A stretch of 64,000 nt of DNA from Amycolatopsis orientalis DSM 43388 (GCF_000411975.1 NZ_ASXG01000148.1:62001-126000); one strand, 5' to 3'; positions 7,958 to 16,709 are shown, counted from the first letter of the stretch. The notes: generated by a model not told the origin, from the sequence alone. A program made the numbers and translations.

Positions 7958-8688
7958 GCACTGTCGAGGAGCGTGCGGAACTGTTGGACCGCGCGACCGC
8001 CACCGGGCAGGCGATCCCGCAGCTCACCAGCGCCGAACCGATGACCCTGGAGACCGCCTACGCCGTGCAGCACGCCGGAATCGCGTTGCGCGAACAGCGC
8101 GGCGAGCGGCTGGCCGGGGTCAAGCTGGGTTTCACGAGCAAGGCGAAGGCCGAGCAGATGGGCGTCTCCGACGTGATCATCGGCTCGCTGACCGACCGCA
8201 TGGGGATCGAGGACGGCGGGACGTTCGACGTCGGCCGCGGCGTGCATCCGCGGGTCGAACCCGAGGTCGCGTTCCGGCTCGGTCCGGACGCCGAGCCGGT
8301 CGCCGTCGCGCCCGCGCTCGAGATCATCGACAGCCGGTACCGCGACTTCCGGTTCAGCCTGGCCGACGTGGTCGCCGACAACACCTCGGCGTCCGCGTTC
8401 GTGCTCGGGCCGTGGACGCGGATCGGTCGGCTGGACGCGCTGGCCGTGGACCTGCTTTTCGACGGCGAGGTCGTCGCGACCGGCTCGACCGCGGACATCC
8501 TCGGCGACCCGCTCCGGGCGCTCCCCGCGGCGCGGCGGATGGCCGCCGAGTACGGGCACCGCCTGTTCGACGGGGCGGTGCTGCTGGCTGGCGCGGCGAC
8601 CGCGGCGGTGGCGCTGAAGCCGCGCACGCATGTGGAGGCCCGGGTCGCCGGGCTGGGGTCGGTTTCCGTTCGCACCAAGGAGGGATGA
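7954..8688 (+). CDS. nbaG: 2-oxo-3-hexenedioate (4-oxalocrotonate) decarboxylase
   Basis: A 244-residue member of the hydratase/decarboxylase family (MhpD/DmpH). The segment GVKLGFTSKAKAEQMGVSD, followed by IIGSLTDRM, matches 4-oxalocrotonate decarboxylases better than hydratases. Metal-site regions HPRVEPEVAF and ALEIIDSRYRDF are intact. GTG 7954 overlaps the dehydrogenase stop. It would decarboxylate the product of the deaminase encoded next door to 2-oxopent-4-enoate. The following hydratase, aldolase and acylating aldehyde dehydrogenase are not in this window and must be supplied elsewhere. A hydratase activity cannot be fully excluded. Confidence 0.8.
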   Translation: MSTVEERAELLDRATATGQAIPQLTSAEPMTLETAYAVQHAGIALREQRGERLAGVKLGFTSKAKAEQMGVSDVIIGSLTDRMGIEDGGTFDVGRGVHPRVEPEVAFRLGPDAEPVAVAPALEIIDSRYRDFRFSLADVVADNTSASAFVLGPWTRIGRLDALAVDLLFDGEVVATGSTADILGDPLRALPAARRMAAEYGHRLFDGAVLLAGAATAAVALKPRTHVEARVAGLGSVSVRTKEG

Positions 8689-9116
8689 GCGTGGCGCAAG
8701 CCCATGTCGTCGCCGGGAAGGCGACGCCGCGCGGGCGGTTCCCGCACGTGAAGGTCGTCGGGGACCTCGTGTTCGTCTCCGGCACCAGCAGCAGGCGCCC
8801 GGACAACACGTTCGCCGGCGCGGAGGCCGACGAGTCCGGTGTGACCACATTGGACATCCGGGCGCAGACCCGCGCGGTCATCGAGAACATCCGCGACATC
8901 CTGGCCGCGGCCGGCGCGGGGCTCGAAGACCTCGCGCAGCTGACCGTGTTCCTGGTCAACATGAACGATTTCGGCGGCTACAACGAGGTCTACGGCGAGT
9001 TCTTCGACGAGCACGGCCCGGCCCGCACGACCGTCGCGGTGCACCAGCTGCCGCATCCGCATCTGCTCATCGAGATCCAGGCGATCGCCCGGATCCCCGG
9101 CAAGGAGGAACGATGA
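8685..9116 (+). CDS. nbaF: 2-aminomuconate deaminase (RidA/YjgF family)
   Basis: A RidA-fold protein of 143 residues, with the conserved core VVGDLVFVSGTSS, the DLAQLTVFLVNMNDF stretch and the C-terminal ARTTVAVHQLPHPHLLIEIQAIA. The usual 'R-x-x-V-x-V-x-x-L-P' signature is read here as RTTVAVHQLP. Stand-alone RidA removes enamine intermediates, but this member sits between oxalocrotonate decarboxylase and 3-hydroxyanthranilate dioxygenase. That is the position of 2-aminomuconate deaminase in nitrobenzoate/kynurenine operons. ATG 8685 overlaps the previous stop, and the stop overlaps the next ATG, which has a strong AAGGAGG site. Confidence 0.85.
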   Translation: MSVAQAHVVAGKATPRGRFPHVKVVGDLVFVSGTSSRRPDNTFAGAEADESGVTTLDIRAQTRAVIENIRDILAAAGAGLEDLAQLTVFLVNMNDFGGYNEVYGEFFDEHGPARTTVAVHQLPHPHLLIEIQAIARIPGKEER

Positions 9117-9637
9117 CCGCCATCCCGCCCGTGTTCGACTTCGCGAAGTGGATCAAAGACCACGAGGACGAGCTGAAGCCGCCGGTCAACAACAAGCAGA
9201 TGTGGGCCCCGACGGGCGATTTCATCGTGCAGGTGGTCGGCGGGCCGAACCAGCGCACCGACTTCCACCTCGACCCGTACGAGGAATGGTTCTACCAGTA
9301 CAAGGGCGACATGCACGTCAACCTGATGACCGAGGACGGCCCGCGGCGGGTCGACATCCGCGAGGGCGAGATGTGGATGCTGCCGCGGAACGTGCACCAT
9401 TCGCCGCAGCGCCCGCAGGAGGGTTCGATCGGGATCGTGATCGAGCGGATCCGCGAGGAGGGCACGCTCGAGAAGTTCGTCTGGTTCTGCTTGGAGTGCG
9501 ACGCGAAGGTGCACGAGGTGGAACTGCAGGTGCGGGACATCGTCGACGACCTGCCGCCGGTGTTCGAGCAGTTCTACTCGTCCGAGGAAGCCCGGACCTG
9601 CGGCAACTGCGGTGCGCTGCACCCCGGGAAGGGCTGA
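9113..9637 (+). CDS. nbaC: 3-hydroxyanthranilate 3,4-dioxygenase
   Basis: A cupin-fold extradiol dioxygenase of 174 residues, the length of bacterial 3-HAO. Catalytic Fe ligands are seen as His52 (DFHLDP), Glu58 (YEEWF) and His95/96 (RNVHHSP). The bacterial-type rubredoxin-like second iron site is complete: Cys126/Cys129 (CLEC) and Cys163/Cys166 (CGNC). It cleaves 3-hydroxyanthranilate to 2-amino-3-carboxymuconate semialdehyde, the step that defines this operon. Starts and stops are coupled to both neighbours. This is the most secure functional call in the region. Confidence 0.95.
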   Translation: MTAIPPVFDFAKWIKDHEDELKPPVNNKQMWAPTGDFIVQVVGGPNQRTDFHLDPYEEWFYQYKGDMHVNLMTEDGPRRVDIREGEMWMLPRNVHHSPQRPQEGSIGIVIERIREEGTLEKFVWFCLECDAKVHEVELQVRDIVDDLPPVFEQFYSSEEARTCGNCGALHPGKG

Positions 9638-9639
9638 GC

Positions 9640-10626
9640 GTGCGCGCGATCGACGTCCACAGCCATTTCGTCCCGCACGGCTGGCCCGACCTCGGCGAGG
9701 GAATGCCGTGGCTGCGCGCGGAAACCGAGCGCGAGGCGATGATCATGGTCGGCTCGGAGGAGTTCCGCCGGATCCGGTCCGACTGCTGGGACGCGTCGGT
9801 CCGGCTGCGCGACATGGACGCCGACGGCATCGAGGCGCAGGCCGTCTCGCCGACGCCGGTGTTCTTCGGCTACGAAACCAGTCCGGGGCAGGGCGAGAAA
9901 ATCGCCCGGGTCTTCAACGATCTCGCGCTGGAGATCTGCGCGCCCGCGCCGGACCGGCTGATCCCGTTCTGCCAGGTTCCCTTGCAGGACGCCGACGCCG
10001 CGTGCCGCGAACTGGACCGTGCGGTCGCGGCCGGGCACCGGGGCGTGGAGATCGGCAACCACGTCGGCGACCGCGACCTCGACGACGCCGGCGTGGTGAC
10101 CTTCCTGCAGCACGCGGCGTCGCTCGGCGTCCCGGTGTTCGTGCACCCGTGGGACATGCCGCTCGCGCCGCGGCTGGACCGCTGGATGGCGCGGTGGCTG
10201 ACCGGAATGCCCGCCGAGACGCATCTGTCGATCATCGCGATGATCCTCGGCGGGGTGTTCGACCGGGTGCCGCCGAGCTTGCGGATCTGCTTCGCGCACG
10301 GGGGCGGGTCGTTCGCGTTCTGGCTGGGGCGGCTGGAGAACGCGTGGCACCAGCGGGCGGACATCATCGCCACTTCGGAGAAGCCGCCGTCGGAGTACGT
10401 CGGGCGGTTCAGCGTCGATTCGGTCGTGTTCACCGAGCCCGCGTTGCGGAATCTGGTGGACACGCTCGGGGCGGAGCAGGTGATGGTGGGAAGCGATTAT
10501 CCGTACCCGCTGGGGGAGCGCCCGGCCGGCGGCGTCGTGCGCCAGGCCGGATTCCTCGACGACGCCGAACGGGAACTGCTGCTGCGGGGCAACGCACAGC
10601 GGTTCCTGGGGATCGCCGACAACTGA
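9640..10626 (+). CDS. nbaD: 2-amino-3-carboxymuconate-6-semialdehyde decarboxylase (ACMSD)
   Basis: An amidohydrolase-superfamily decarboxylase of 328 residues. Zinc ligands are seen in order: His7-x-His9 (DVHSHF), His in FVHPWDMP, His in CFAHGGGSFAFW and Asp in MVGSDYPYPLGE. It converts the unstable dioxygenase product to 2-aminomuconate semialdehyde, which the first enzyme of the operon oxidises. It prevents spontaneous cyclisation to quinolinate. GTG 9640 begins 2 bp after the dioxygenase stop. It ends 7 bp from a convergent amidohydrolase gene and is the last gene of the operon. Confidence 0.92.
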   Translation: MRAIDVHSHFVPHGWPDLGEGMPWLRAETEREAMIMVGSEEFRRIRSDCWDASVRLRDMDADGIEAQAVSPTPVFFGYETSPGQGEKIARVFNDLALEICAPAPDRLIPFCQVPLQDADAACRELDRAVAAGHRGVEIGNHVGDRDLDDAGVVTFLQHAASLGVPVFVHPWDMPLAPRLDRWMARWLTGMPAETHLSIIAMILGGVFDRVPPSLRICFAHGGGSFAFWLGRLENAWHQRADIIATSEKPPSEYVGRFSVDSVVFTEPALRNLVDTLGAEQVMVGSDYPYPLGERPAGGVVRQAGFLDDAERELLLRGNAQRFLGIADN

Positions 10627-10633
10627 GCCGCGG

Positions 10634-12145
10634 TCACTCCTCGAACGGGACGGGCGAGGTGAATCGCTGCCGCGTCACGCCCCAGGCAGGCGGCGTGACG
10701 AAACGGTCCAAGCCGCCGCGCTCGCGGATGAGCGCGGCTTCTTCCGCAGCCTCGGCCAGCACCGCGTCGGCGTCCATCGTCAGCACCCGGCGATCCCGCA
10801 TCAGCACCCGGCCGCCGACGACAGTGGTTTCGACGTCCTGGCCGCCGGCCTTGTAGACGAGGTCCTGCACCGGCATGTGCACCGGCCACAGGTGCGCCTG
10901 CCGGGTGTCCACCACGATCAGGTCCGCCGCCTTGCCCGGCTCCAGCGACCCGATCTCGTCCGCCCAGCCCAGCGCCCGTGCCGCTTGGACGGTGACGGAC
11001 TCCAGCAGGGTGCCCGGCGGCAGCAGGTAGACGTCGCGCAGCTGCAGCTGGGTCAGCGTCTGCGCCTGCCGCATCGCGGCGAAGAGGTCGAACGACGACA
11101 TCGGCGCACAGCCGTCGGTGGTGATCGCGACCGGGACGCCCGCGTCCATCAGCTCCGGGACCGGGCACCGGCCGCGCAGCGCCCCGACCACGACGCCCGG
11201 CCCGTGAGTCACCGCGGTGCCGGTCTCGGCCAGGATCGCGACCTCGTCCGGGCTCAGGCCGAAGCCGTGCTGGAAGTGCACGTCCGGGCCGAGCAGGGCG
11301 TTCGGGTCCTGCTCGTGGGCGAGCCGGATCATGCCGCCGAACGCGTCGGTGTGGATTCTCGTGCCGTGGCGGCGGGCGAGATCGCGCACCAGTTCCGACT
11401 GCAGCCGGTCGGACGGCGTGAGCGTGGTCGTCTGGTCCGGCGGCAGCGGCCCGCTCGGGCTCAGCGACGGGACCATCGTGTAGGGCGTCACGTACACCCG
11501 GACGCGGCCGTCCGCACCGCCGTGCCAGCGGCCGACGGTGGCTTCCGCGCCGGCCATCATCTCCTCCAGTCCGACCGTGTGCGAGCGCTGGATTCCGTTG
11601 TCCCACCACCGGGTTTCGCGCGGCCACGGCTGTCCCGCCGGGCCGACGCCGAGCACCAGCCGCATCCCGCTCGCCGCGTAGGCTTCGGCGTGCGCGTTCC
11701 CCATCTCGGGCACGTCCGACCGCGGCTGGGAACCCAATACGGACACTCCGGTGGTGACCCCGAACCGGATCCGTTCCATCGCCGCCAGCGCCGCGTCCGC
11801 GCGCCAGTACTCCGCGGACGTGTGCTCGAAGTACGCCCGGGTGGCGATCCGCATCCACCACGAGAGCGAGTCGACGCCGATCGTTTTCATCAGGGCGTGC
11901 CCGCCGTGGCCGTGCGCGTCGATCAGGCCGGGCAGCACGGCTTTGCCGCCGCAGTCGATGACCTCGTCGCCGAGGTACTCGGCGGCGACGGCCTCGGCGG
12001 TGTCCACCGCGAGGATCTTGCCGTCGTCGATGGCCACCGCGCCGCGTTCGAGGACGCGCCGGTCGGCATCGAGGGTGATCACGGTCGCGTTGGTGACCAC
12101 CAGCGCGATCCGGCGGGGCGCGGTGCGTTCAGCGACGGTCGGCAT
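10634..12145 (-). CDS. ATZ/TRZ-family metal-dependent amidohydrolase
   Basis: A 503-residue cyclic amidohydrolase or deaminase of the atrazine/triazine hydrolase type. The HxH pair in GLIDAHGHGGHALMK (residues about 74-88), His in RIHTDAFGG, His in FQHGFGLSP and Asp in ITTDGCAP form a complete mononuclear metal site. A C-terminal small beta domain carries GSLEPGKAADLIVVD. It overlaps the upstream amidohydrolase gene by 17 bp and ends the coupled leftward operon. Relatives remove ammonia or chloride from N-heterocycles or open amide rings. The substrate is unknown. Confidence 0.85.
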   Translation of the reverse strand: MPTVAERTAPRRIALVVTNATVITLDADRRVLERGAVAIDDGKILAVDTAEAVAAEYLGDEVIDCGGKAVLPGLIDAHGHGGHALMKTIGVDSLSWWMRIATRAYFEHTSAEYWRADAALAAMERIRFGVTTGVSVLGSQPRSDVPEMGNAHAEAYAASGMRLVLGVGPAGQPWPRETRWWDNGIQRSHTVGLEEMMAGAEATVGRWHGGADGRVRVYVTPYTMVPSLSPSGPLPPDQTTTLTPSDRLQSELVRDLARRHGTRIHTDAFGGMIRLAHEQDPNALLGPDVHFQHGFGLSPDEVAILAETGTAVTHGPGVVVGALRGRCPVPELMDAGVPVAITTDGCAPMSSFDLFAAMRQAQTLTQLQLRDVYLLPPGTLLESVTVQAARALGWADEIGSLEPGKAADLIVVDTRQAHLWPVHMPVQDLVYKAGGQDVETTVVGGRVLMRDRRVLTMDADAVLAEAAEEAALIRERGGLDRFVTPPAWGVTRQRFTSPVPFEE

Positions 12146-13604
12146 GACGTTCCATCCGGAAGGAGGGCGGGAAGAGTTCGTGCTCGGGGCGGCGCAGGCG
12201 GTCGCGTTCGGGATAGCTCGCCCGGTACTTGTCGTGGATCGCCTGTGCCTGGGCTCGGGACCGCTCGTGGTCGACGCCCACGACCCGCCCGTGCTCGACC
12301 GTCGTCCGCCCGGCGACCACCACTCGGCGCACGTCGCGGCCGTTGCCGTTCATGACGAGGCTGCGGATCGGGTCGTCGACGGGGCCGAAATGCGGGGCGG
12401 ACAGGTCGAACGAGACCAGGTCGGCCTGCGCGCCGGGGGAAAGGCGGCCGAGGTCGGCGCGGCCCAGCGCGTGCGCGCCCCCGAGGGTGGCGGCCCGGTA
12501 GAGGTCGGCGGCGGATCCCGCCGATTTGACGCGTTCGACAGCCTTGGTGAGGACCATCCCGGTGTCCATCGCGCGGACCATGTCGGGCGGGGCGGTGTCG
12601 GTGCCCATCGCCATCGCGACGCCGTGCGCCCGGTAGCGGTCGAAAGACTCCAGCACGACGCCGAAACGGGCGACCGCCATCGGGCAGAAGACCACCGTCG
12701 TGCCCGACCTGGCCAGCCGGTCGAGGTCCGCGTGCCCGGAAGCGGGCAGCTGGCTGTGCCCGTCGACGGCCCAGGCGTGCGGGATCGCGGTCCGCGGCCC
12801 GAGGAAGCCGATCGCGTCGAGATACTCGATCGGCCGCAGTGCGTGGCGGTGCGCGATCGCGTCCACTTCGGACAGGGTTTGGCCCGCGTGCAGGCGGATC
12901 GGCCAGCCGTTGTCGTCGCTGGCTTCTTTCGCGCGCTGGAGCAGCCCGGTCGTCTGGTTTTCGACGCGGGAGGGGAGCAAGGCGGCGCGCACCAGCCCGT
13001 CCGAGGCGCCGTCGAAGTCCTGCGCGAACCGGACCGCCTCGGCCAGGCCGTGCTCCCCGAGCGCGAGATCTTCGAAGACTCCCGGTTCGCCGCGGGCGTC
13101 GACGATCGGCACCGACGCCCGGAAGCTGGGCCCCAGATAGACCCGGAGGCCGAGCCGCGCGGCGCTGGCGGCGGCCGCGGCGAGGTCGTCGTAGTTCTCC
13201 GCCCACGAGGTGTAGATCTCCGACGCGATCGGCATCGCGGTGGTGATGCCGTTGAGCAGCAGCTGCTGGAACGCCAGCTCCCGGATCGTCGCGCGCTCCC
13301 CGGGGGTGAAGACCTCCCTCCGGCGTCCGACGTAGTCCTCCGACCAGGCCAGCCCGGACGCGAGAGCGGGTGGCTGATGGGTGTCGAAAACGGCGTGGTC
13401 GATGTCCCCCAACGCGTTCAGGTCCACGAAACCGGGACCGACGAGCGCGTCGCCCTCGTCGATCTCGACGTCCGCGGTCCCCTCGAACGGGCTGCCGGCG
13501 TGGACGATCCGGTCGCCGTCGTAGACGACCTCGCCGTGCTCGTGCACGACGTGGTCCTGCCCGTCGTGCGCGACGACGAACCGGGCGTTGATCCGGGTGC
13601 GCAT
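12129..13604 (-). CDS. amidohydrolase-family protein lacking the HxH motif
   Basis: A 491-residue relative of the ATZ/TRZ hydrolases. The later ligands are present (His in PIRLHAGQT, His in AIPHAWAV, Asp in AMGTDTAPPD), and the C-terminal LSPGAQADLVSFDL is normal. However, strand one reads GPGFVDLNALGDIDH where the family has D-x-H-x-H. The pair of metal-binding histidines is therefore absent. It may use a different metal arrangement, hydrolyse by another mechanism, or serve a non-catalytic role. ATG 13604 overlaps the isomerase stop (ATGA), so it is coupled to its upstream neighbour. An intact frame argues against a pseudogene. Confidence 0.75.
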   Translation of the reverse strand: MRTRINARFVVAHDGQDHVVHEHGEVVYDGDRIVHAGSPFEGTADVEIDEGDALVGPGFVDLNALGDIDHAVFDTHQPPALASGLAWSEDYVGRRREVFTPGERATIRELAFQQLLLNGITTAMPIASEIYTSWAENYDDLAAAAASAARLGLRVYLGPSFRASVPIVDARGEPGVFEDLALGEHGLAEAVRFAQDFDGASDGLVRAALLPSRVENQTTGLLQRAKEASDDNGWPIRLHAGQTLSEVDAIAHRHALRPIEYLDAIGFLGPRTAIPHAWAVDGHSQLPASGHADLDRLARSGTTVVFCPMAVARFGVVLESFDRYRAHGVAMAMGTDTAPPDMVRAMDTGMVLTKAVERVKSAGSAADLYRAATLGGAHALGRADLGRLSPGAQADLVSFDLSAPHFGPVDDPIRSLVMNGNGRDVRRVVVAGRTTVEHGRVVGVDHERSRAQAQAIHDKYRASYPERDRLRRPEHELFPPSFRMERHADRR

Positions 13605-14650
13605 CAGATGGTCTGCAGTTCGTGCGCCAGCACGTGCCGCAAGTAGCTCGCGGTCTTTTCGATGAACCGGAGTTGTTCCGCCTCGTCGCACGGGTGGCTC
13701 AGCAAATAGCCGGTCGCCGGGATCTCTCCGCGTTCGGCGCGTGCGGCGTACTCGTCAGTGAGCCGCAGGACTTCCGCGAGTTCGGCGTCGGTGAGGTCGG
13801 GATGCGCGGCGAGCCACGCCGGGTCGTTGACGTGCACCGGCATGACGGTCCGGTCGCGCGAGTTTTCAATGGACAGCGTGAGTTCCGGATTGTGTGCGGC
13901 GAGGACGCGGAGGATTTCGCGCCAGTCGAAGACGCCTTCGCCGCACGGCGCGAGCATCCGGCCGATGCCGTAGTCGGTGCGCATCAACGCGACGTCGCGG
14001 ACATGGCTCATCCGCGTGTAGGGCGCGACACGCCGGGCCGCCGCGACCGGATCTTCCGCGCGCGCGATGACGTTGGCGGTGTCGAACGTGATGCCGACGG
14101 TGTCCGGCCCGACGGCTTCGACCAGCCGGACCACCTCGAACGAAGTGATCTCCTCGTGTGTCTCGACATTCAGGTGACATCCCAGGTCGCGGACCGCGGG
14201 AGCGAGCTGCCGCAGGAACTTCTCGGTCGCGGCGAGCTGATCGGCCCAGGACACGTCAGTGCGGAACCGGTCGAAGACGTAGTAGCCGGGAAGCTTCGGC
14301 TTGTAGTTGGCGGTTCCGACCCACAGCTCGCGGCAGCCGATCTCGGCGGCCGCGGTCATCATCAGAACGATCCCGCGGGCGTAGTCCCCTTCGCCGAGCT
14401 CACGCACCTCGGGCGCTTCCGCGTTGGCGTACGGATTCACTTTCGCCAGGCCCAATTCGAGGTACATGCCGAGCCGGTCCGCCTCGGCGCGCAGTTCGCG
14501 CAGCACGCCCCGGTCCAGCGTCGGGGTGACGTCGAGAATGGTGCGGAAGAAGATCCCGTCCATGCCGATTTCGCGGGCGCGGCGCAGCCGGTCGACCGCG
14601 CTGCTGTCCGGCGCTCCCGGCAGTTTCCTTCCGTCGACGCCGATCTTCAT
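13604..14650 (-). CDS. xylose isomerase-like TIM-barrel protein
   Basis: A 348-residue sugar phosphate isomerase/epimerase (AP endonuclease 2 family) barrel. It begins MKIGVDGRKLPGAP and carries acidic and His metal-site candidates in NVETHEEITSFE, GITFDTANVIA, MSHVRDVALM and LSIENSRDR. ATG 14650 has AAGGAG eight bases upstream and overlaps the stop of the degenerate ATPase gene. Members of this fold isomerise or epimerise sugars, or act on hydroxy acids such as myo-inositol derivatives. Here it sits between transport and amidohydrolase genes, so it likely acts on the same unknown imported compound. Confidence 0.8.
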   Translation of the reverse strand: MKIGVDGRKLPGAPDSSAVDRLRRAREIGMDGIFFRTILDVTPTLDRGVLRELRAEADRLGMYLELGLAKVNPYANAEAPEVRELGEGDYARGIVLMMTAAAEIGCRELWVGTANYKPKLPGYYVFDRFRTDVSWADQLAATEKFLRQLAPAVRDLGCHLNVETHEEITSFEVVRLVEAVGPDTVGITFDTANVIARAEDPVAAARRVAPYTRMSHVRDVALMRTDYGIGRMLAPCGEGVFDWREILRVLAAHNPELTLSIENSRDRTVMPVHVNDPAWLAAHPDLTDAELAEVLRLTDEYAARAERGEIPATGYLLSHPCDEAEQLRFIEKTASYLRHVLAHELQTI

Positions 14651-15447
14651 CGAGAGTGCTCCTTGTCTGCGCGGCCCGGGTCGGCCGAGCTGGTAGGGAC
14701 CGGATGGTGGCACTTGGCGGTCACCGAACCGGTCGGGCCGGGGAAGCTGCGGCTCGCCGGGAACGAGGCCGAGCACTCGGGCCGGCCGTGGCCGACCGGG
14801 CAGCCCGGTTCGAACGCGCAGCCGCCGGTCGGCGCGTGCACCCGCTCGGGTGCGCCGGCGAGCAGCGCTGCGAGATAGCGGTGGCGCGGCCGGGAGAAGA
14901 GCTCCTCGGCCGGCCCGCGCTCGACGATCCGGCCGGCGAGCAGGATCTGGACCGTGTCGCAGGTCTGGCGAAGCAGGGCGAGGTCGTCGCTCACCAGGAC
15001 GAGCGGGGTGTCGTGCTCCGCGAAGGTGCGGCGGAGAAAGGCGGAATCGGTCGCGTCCGGGCGGGCACCGGCCTGGTCGACGACGACGGCGCGGGCTCCC
15101 TGCGCCAGGGCGCGGCGGAGCTCGTCGTGCTCGAGCGTGCCCGTCAGCAGGTGCGCCCACTTCCGCTCCGCGAGCCCGCAGAGGTCACCGTCGTTCTCGA
15201 CAGTTCCGCCCGTGACTGTCTCGCCGGATGCGGGCTGACCGGCGAGCGCCCTGGCGAGTGCGCTCGTTCCGGACGCGCGACCGCCGGCTATCCCCAGGCG
15301 CTCGCCGGCGCGCAGGTCGAAGTTCACGTCGTCGACCAGGGCGCCAGACCGGTCCCGCACCCGCACTCCGCGGACCCGGGCGACCGTCCGGCGGCCGGAC
15401 ACCCGGGGACCGGGAGAAGCGGGGAGGTGGTGGGCTTGCGGGGTCAC
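14647..15447 (-). CDS. eroded dipeptide-type ABC ATPase, predicted inactive
   Basis: A 266-residue open frame that aligns with the start and end of DppD/OppD ATPases (normally about 320-330 residues) but has lost the middle. The Walker A region reads GIAGGRASGTSALARAL, with Thr in place of the essential Lys. The Q-loop and LSGG signature segment are missing. Walker B reads ARAVVVDQAG, without the catalytic Glu, and the switch His is Asp (LVSDDLAL). The C-terminal peptide-transporter tail with GCAFEPGCPVG is retained. GTG 15447 overlaps the MFS stop and the stop overlaps the isomerase ATG, so it is still embedded in the operon. Confidence 0.7.
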   Translation of the reverse strand: MTPQAHHLPASPGPRVSGRRTVARVRGVRVRDRSGALVDDVNFDLRAGERLGIAGGRASGTSALARALAGQPASGETVTGGTVENDGDLCGLAERKWAHLLTGTLEHDELRRALAQGARAVVVDQAGARPDATDSAFLRRTFAEHDTPLVLVSDDLALLRQTCDTVQILLAGRIVERGPAEELFSRPRHRYLAALLAGAPERVHAPTGGCAFEPGCPVGHGRPECSASFPASRSFPGPTGSVTAKCHHPVPTSSADPGRADKEHSR

Positions 15448-16709
15448 CGGTCGGCCGGCGCCGGACGGCGGAAACCGAGGAACGCGGCACAGGCCAGTGC
15501 GACCACGACCGGCACGGCGGCGATCAGCAGGATCGGCCGGGCGCCGAAGGACGCGGCGATCAGGACGCCGCCGACGGCCGGTGCGACGATCGAGCCGACC
15601 CGGCCGACGGCTGCGTTCCAGCCGATGCCGGTAGCGCGGGCGCCCGTCGGGTACAGCGTCGTCGCGACGGCCATCTGCCCGTTGCCGTTGGTGATCGTCC
15701 CGGCTCCGGCGATCAGCAGCGCCACGAGCACTCCGGCGTGCGTCAGCTGGGCCACGCCGAGGACCGCCAGCGCGGCGATCCCGAAGCAGCTGGTGACGAC
15801 CTGGGTCCGGGCGGTGCCCAGCCGGGTCGAAAGCAGGACCAGCACGAGCGTGCCGAGGATGCCGCCGAGGTTGTACATCGCGATGCCGAGCGGCGCTTGG
15901 ACGGCGGTGAAGCCGTAGTCCTTCAGCAGCGAGGGCACCCAGCTGTTGATGATGTAAGTGGTCAAGAACGCGACGAAGGCGAAAACCCACAGCACCGCGG
16001 TGAAGACGCGCAGGCGGGGAGTGAAGAGCTGGCTGACCGCTGCTTCGCGGCGGCGGACTGCGGCATCGGCCACGGCGTCGGCGGGCAGCGCGTTCGGCAT
16101 CGGGTGCAGCATCAAAGCACCCGCGACCACGAAGGGCAGCGCGCCGGCGACCCAGAAGACGCCACGCGCGCCGAGCGAGGAGATCAGAGAGCCGCCGACG
16201 AACCCGCCGACCGTCGCGCCCACCGCCAGGCCGAGCGTGGTGAGGACCGCGACTCGTTCCCGCAGCCGCGCCGGTGCGTGCGCGGACCCGAGAGCGATGG
16301 CGACCGGCAGCACCGCGCCCAGCCCGAGCCCGGTGACGAACCGCAGACCGGCCAGCAGCGGGATCGAGTGCATCGGCAGGGTCGCCGCCACCATCAGGGT
16401 GAACAGCCCGTACCAGGCCACGCCCAGAAGCAGGAAGCGCTTCGGCCCCAGCACGGTGCTGAGCCAGCCGGACAGGACGTAGCCGGCCACCGCGCCGAGG
16501 TTGGTCAGGACGAGCGCGAGGCTGAAATCGGCGGGCGAGACGTGCCATCCGGCCGCCATCTCGGGCAGGGAGAAGGCCAGGCTGACGGTGTCGAACCCGT
16601 CGAGCAGGACCGCGAGGAACGTCAGTGCGGTGAACGACCACAGCACGCCGGGGCGCACCCGTGCGTCTGGTCCGGACCGCTGAGCGAGGCGGCTTTCTTG
16701 CGCGGACAT
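15444..16709 (-). CDS. MFS transporter, aromatic acid:H+ symporter (AAHS) type
   Basis: A 421-residue major facilitator protein with about twelve hydrophobic segments. The AAHS hallmark lies in TM1, LTFLAVLLDGFDTVSLAFSL (Asp pair in LDGFD), and a second one in the TM2-3 region, with LGPKRFLLLGV as the loop 2 motif. AAHS carriers import benzoate, 4-hydroxybenzoate and similar acids by proton symport. AAGGAG precedes ATG 16709. It opens the coupled series MFS, eroded ATPase, isomerase and two amidohydrolases, and probably brings in their substrate. A terminator separates it from the upstream LLM pair. Confidence 0.85.
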   Translation of the reverse strand: MSAQESRLAQRSGPDARVRPGVLWSFTALTFLAVLLDGFDTVSLAFSLPEMAAGWHVSPADFSLALVLTNLGAVAGYVLSGWLSTVLGPKRFLLLGVAWYGLFTLMVAATLPMHSIPLLAGLRFVTGLGLGAVLPVAIALGSAHAPARLRERVAVLTTLGLAVGATVGGFVGGSLISSLGARGVFWVAGALPFVVAGALMLHPMPNALPADAVADAAVRRREAAVSQLFTPRLRVFTAVLWVFAFVAFLTTYIINSWVPSLLKDYGFTAVQAPLGIAMYNLGGILGTLVLVLLSTRLGTARTQVVTSCFGIAALAVLGVAQLTHAGVLVALLIAGAGTITNGNGQMAVATTLYPTGARATGIGWNAAVGRVGSIVAPAVGGVLIAASFGARPILLIAAVPVVVALACAAFLGFRRPAPADR

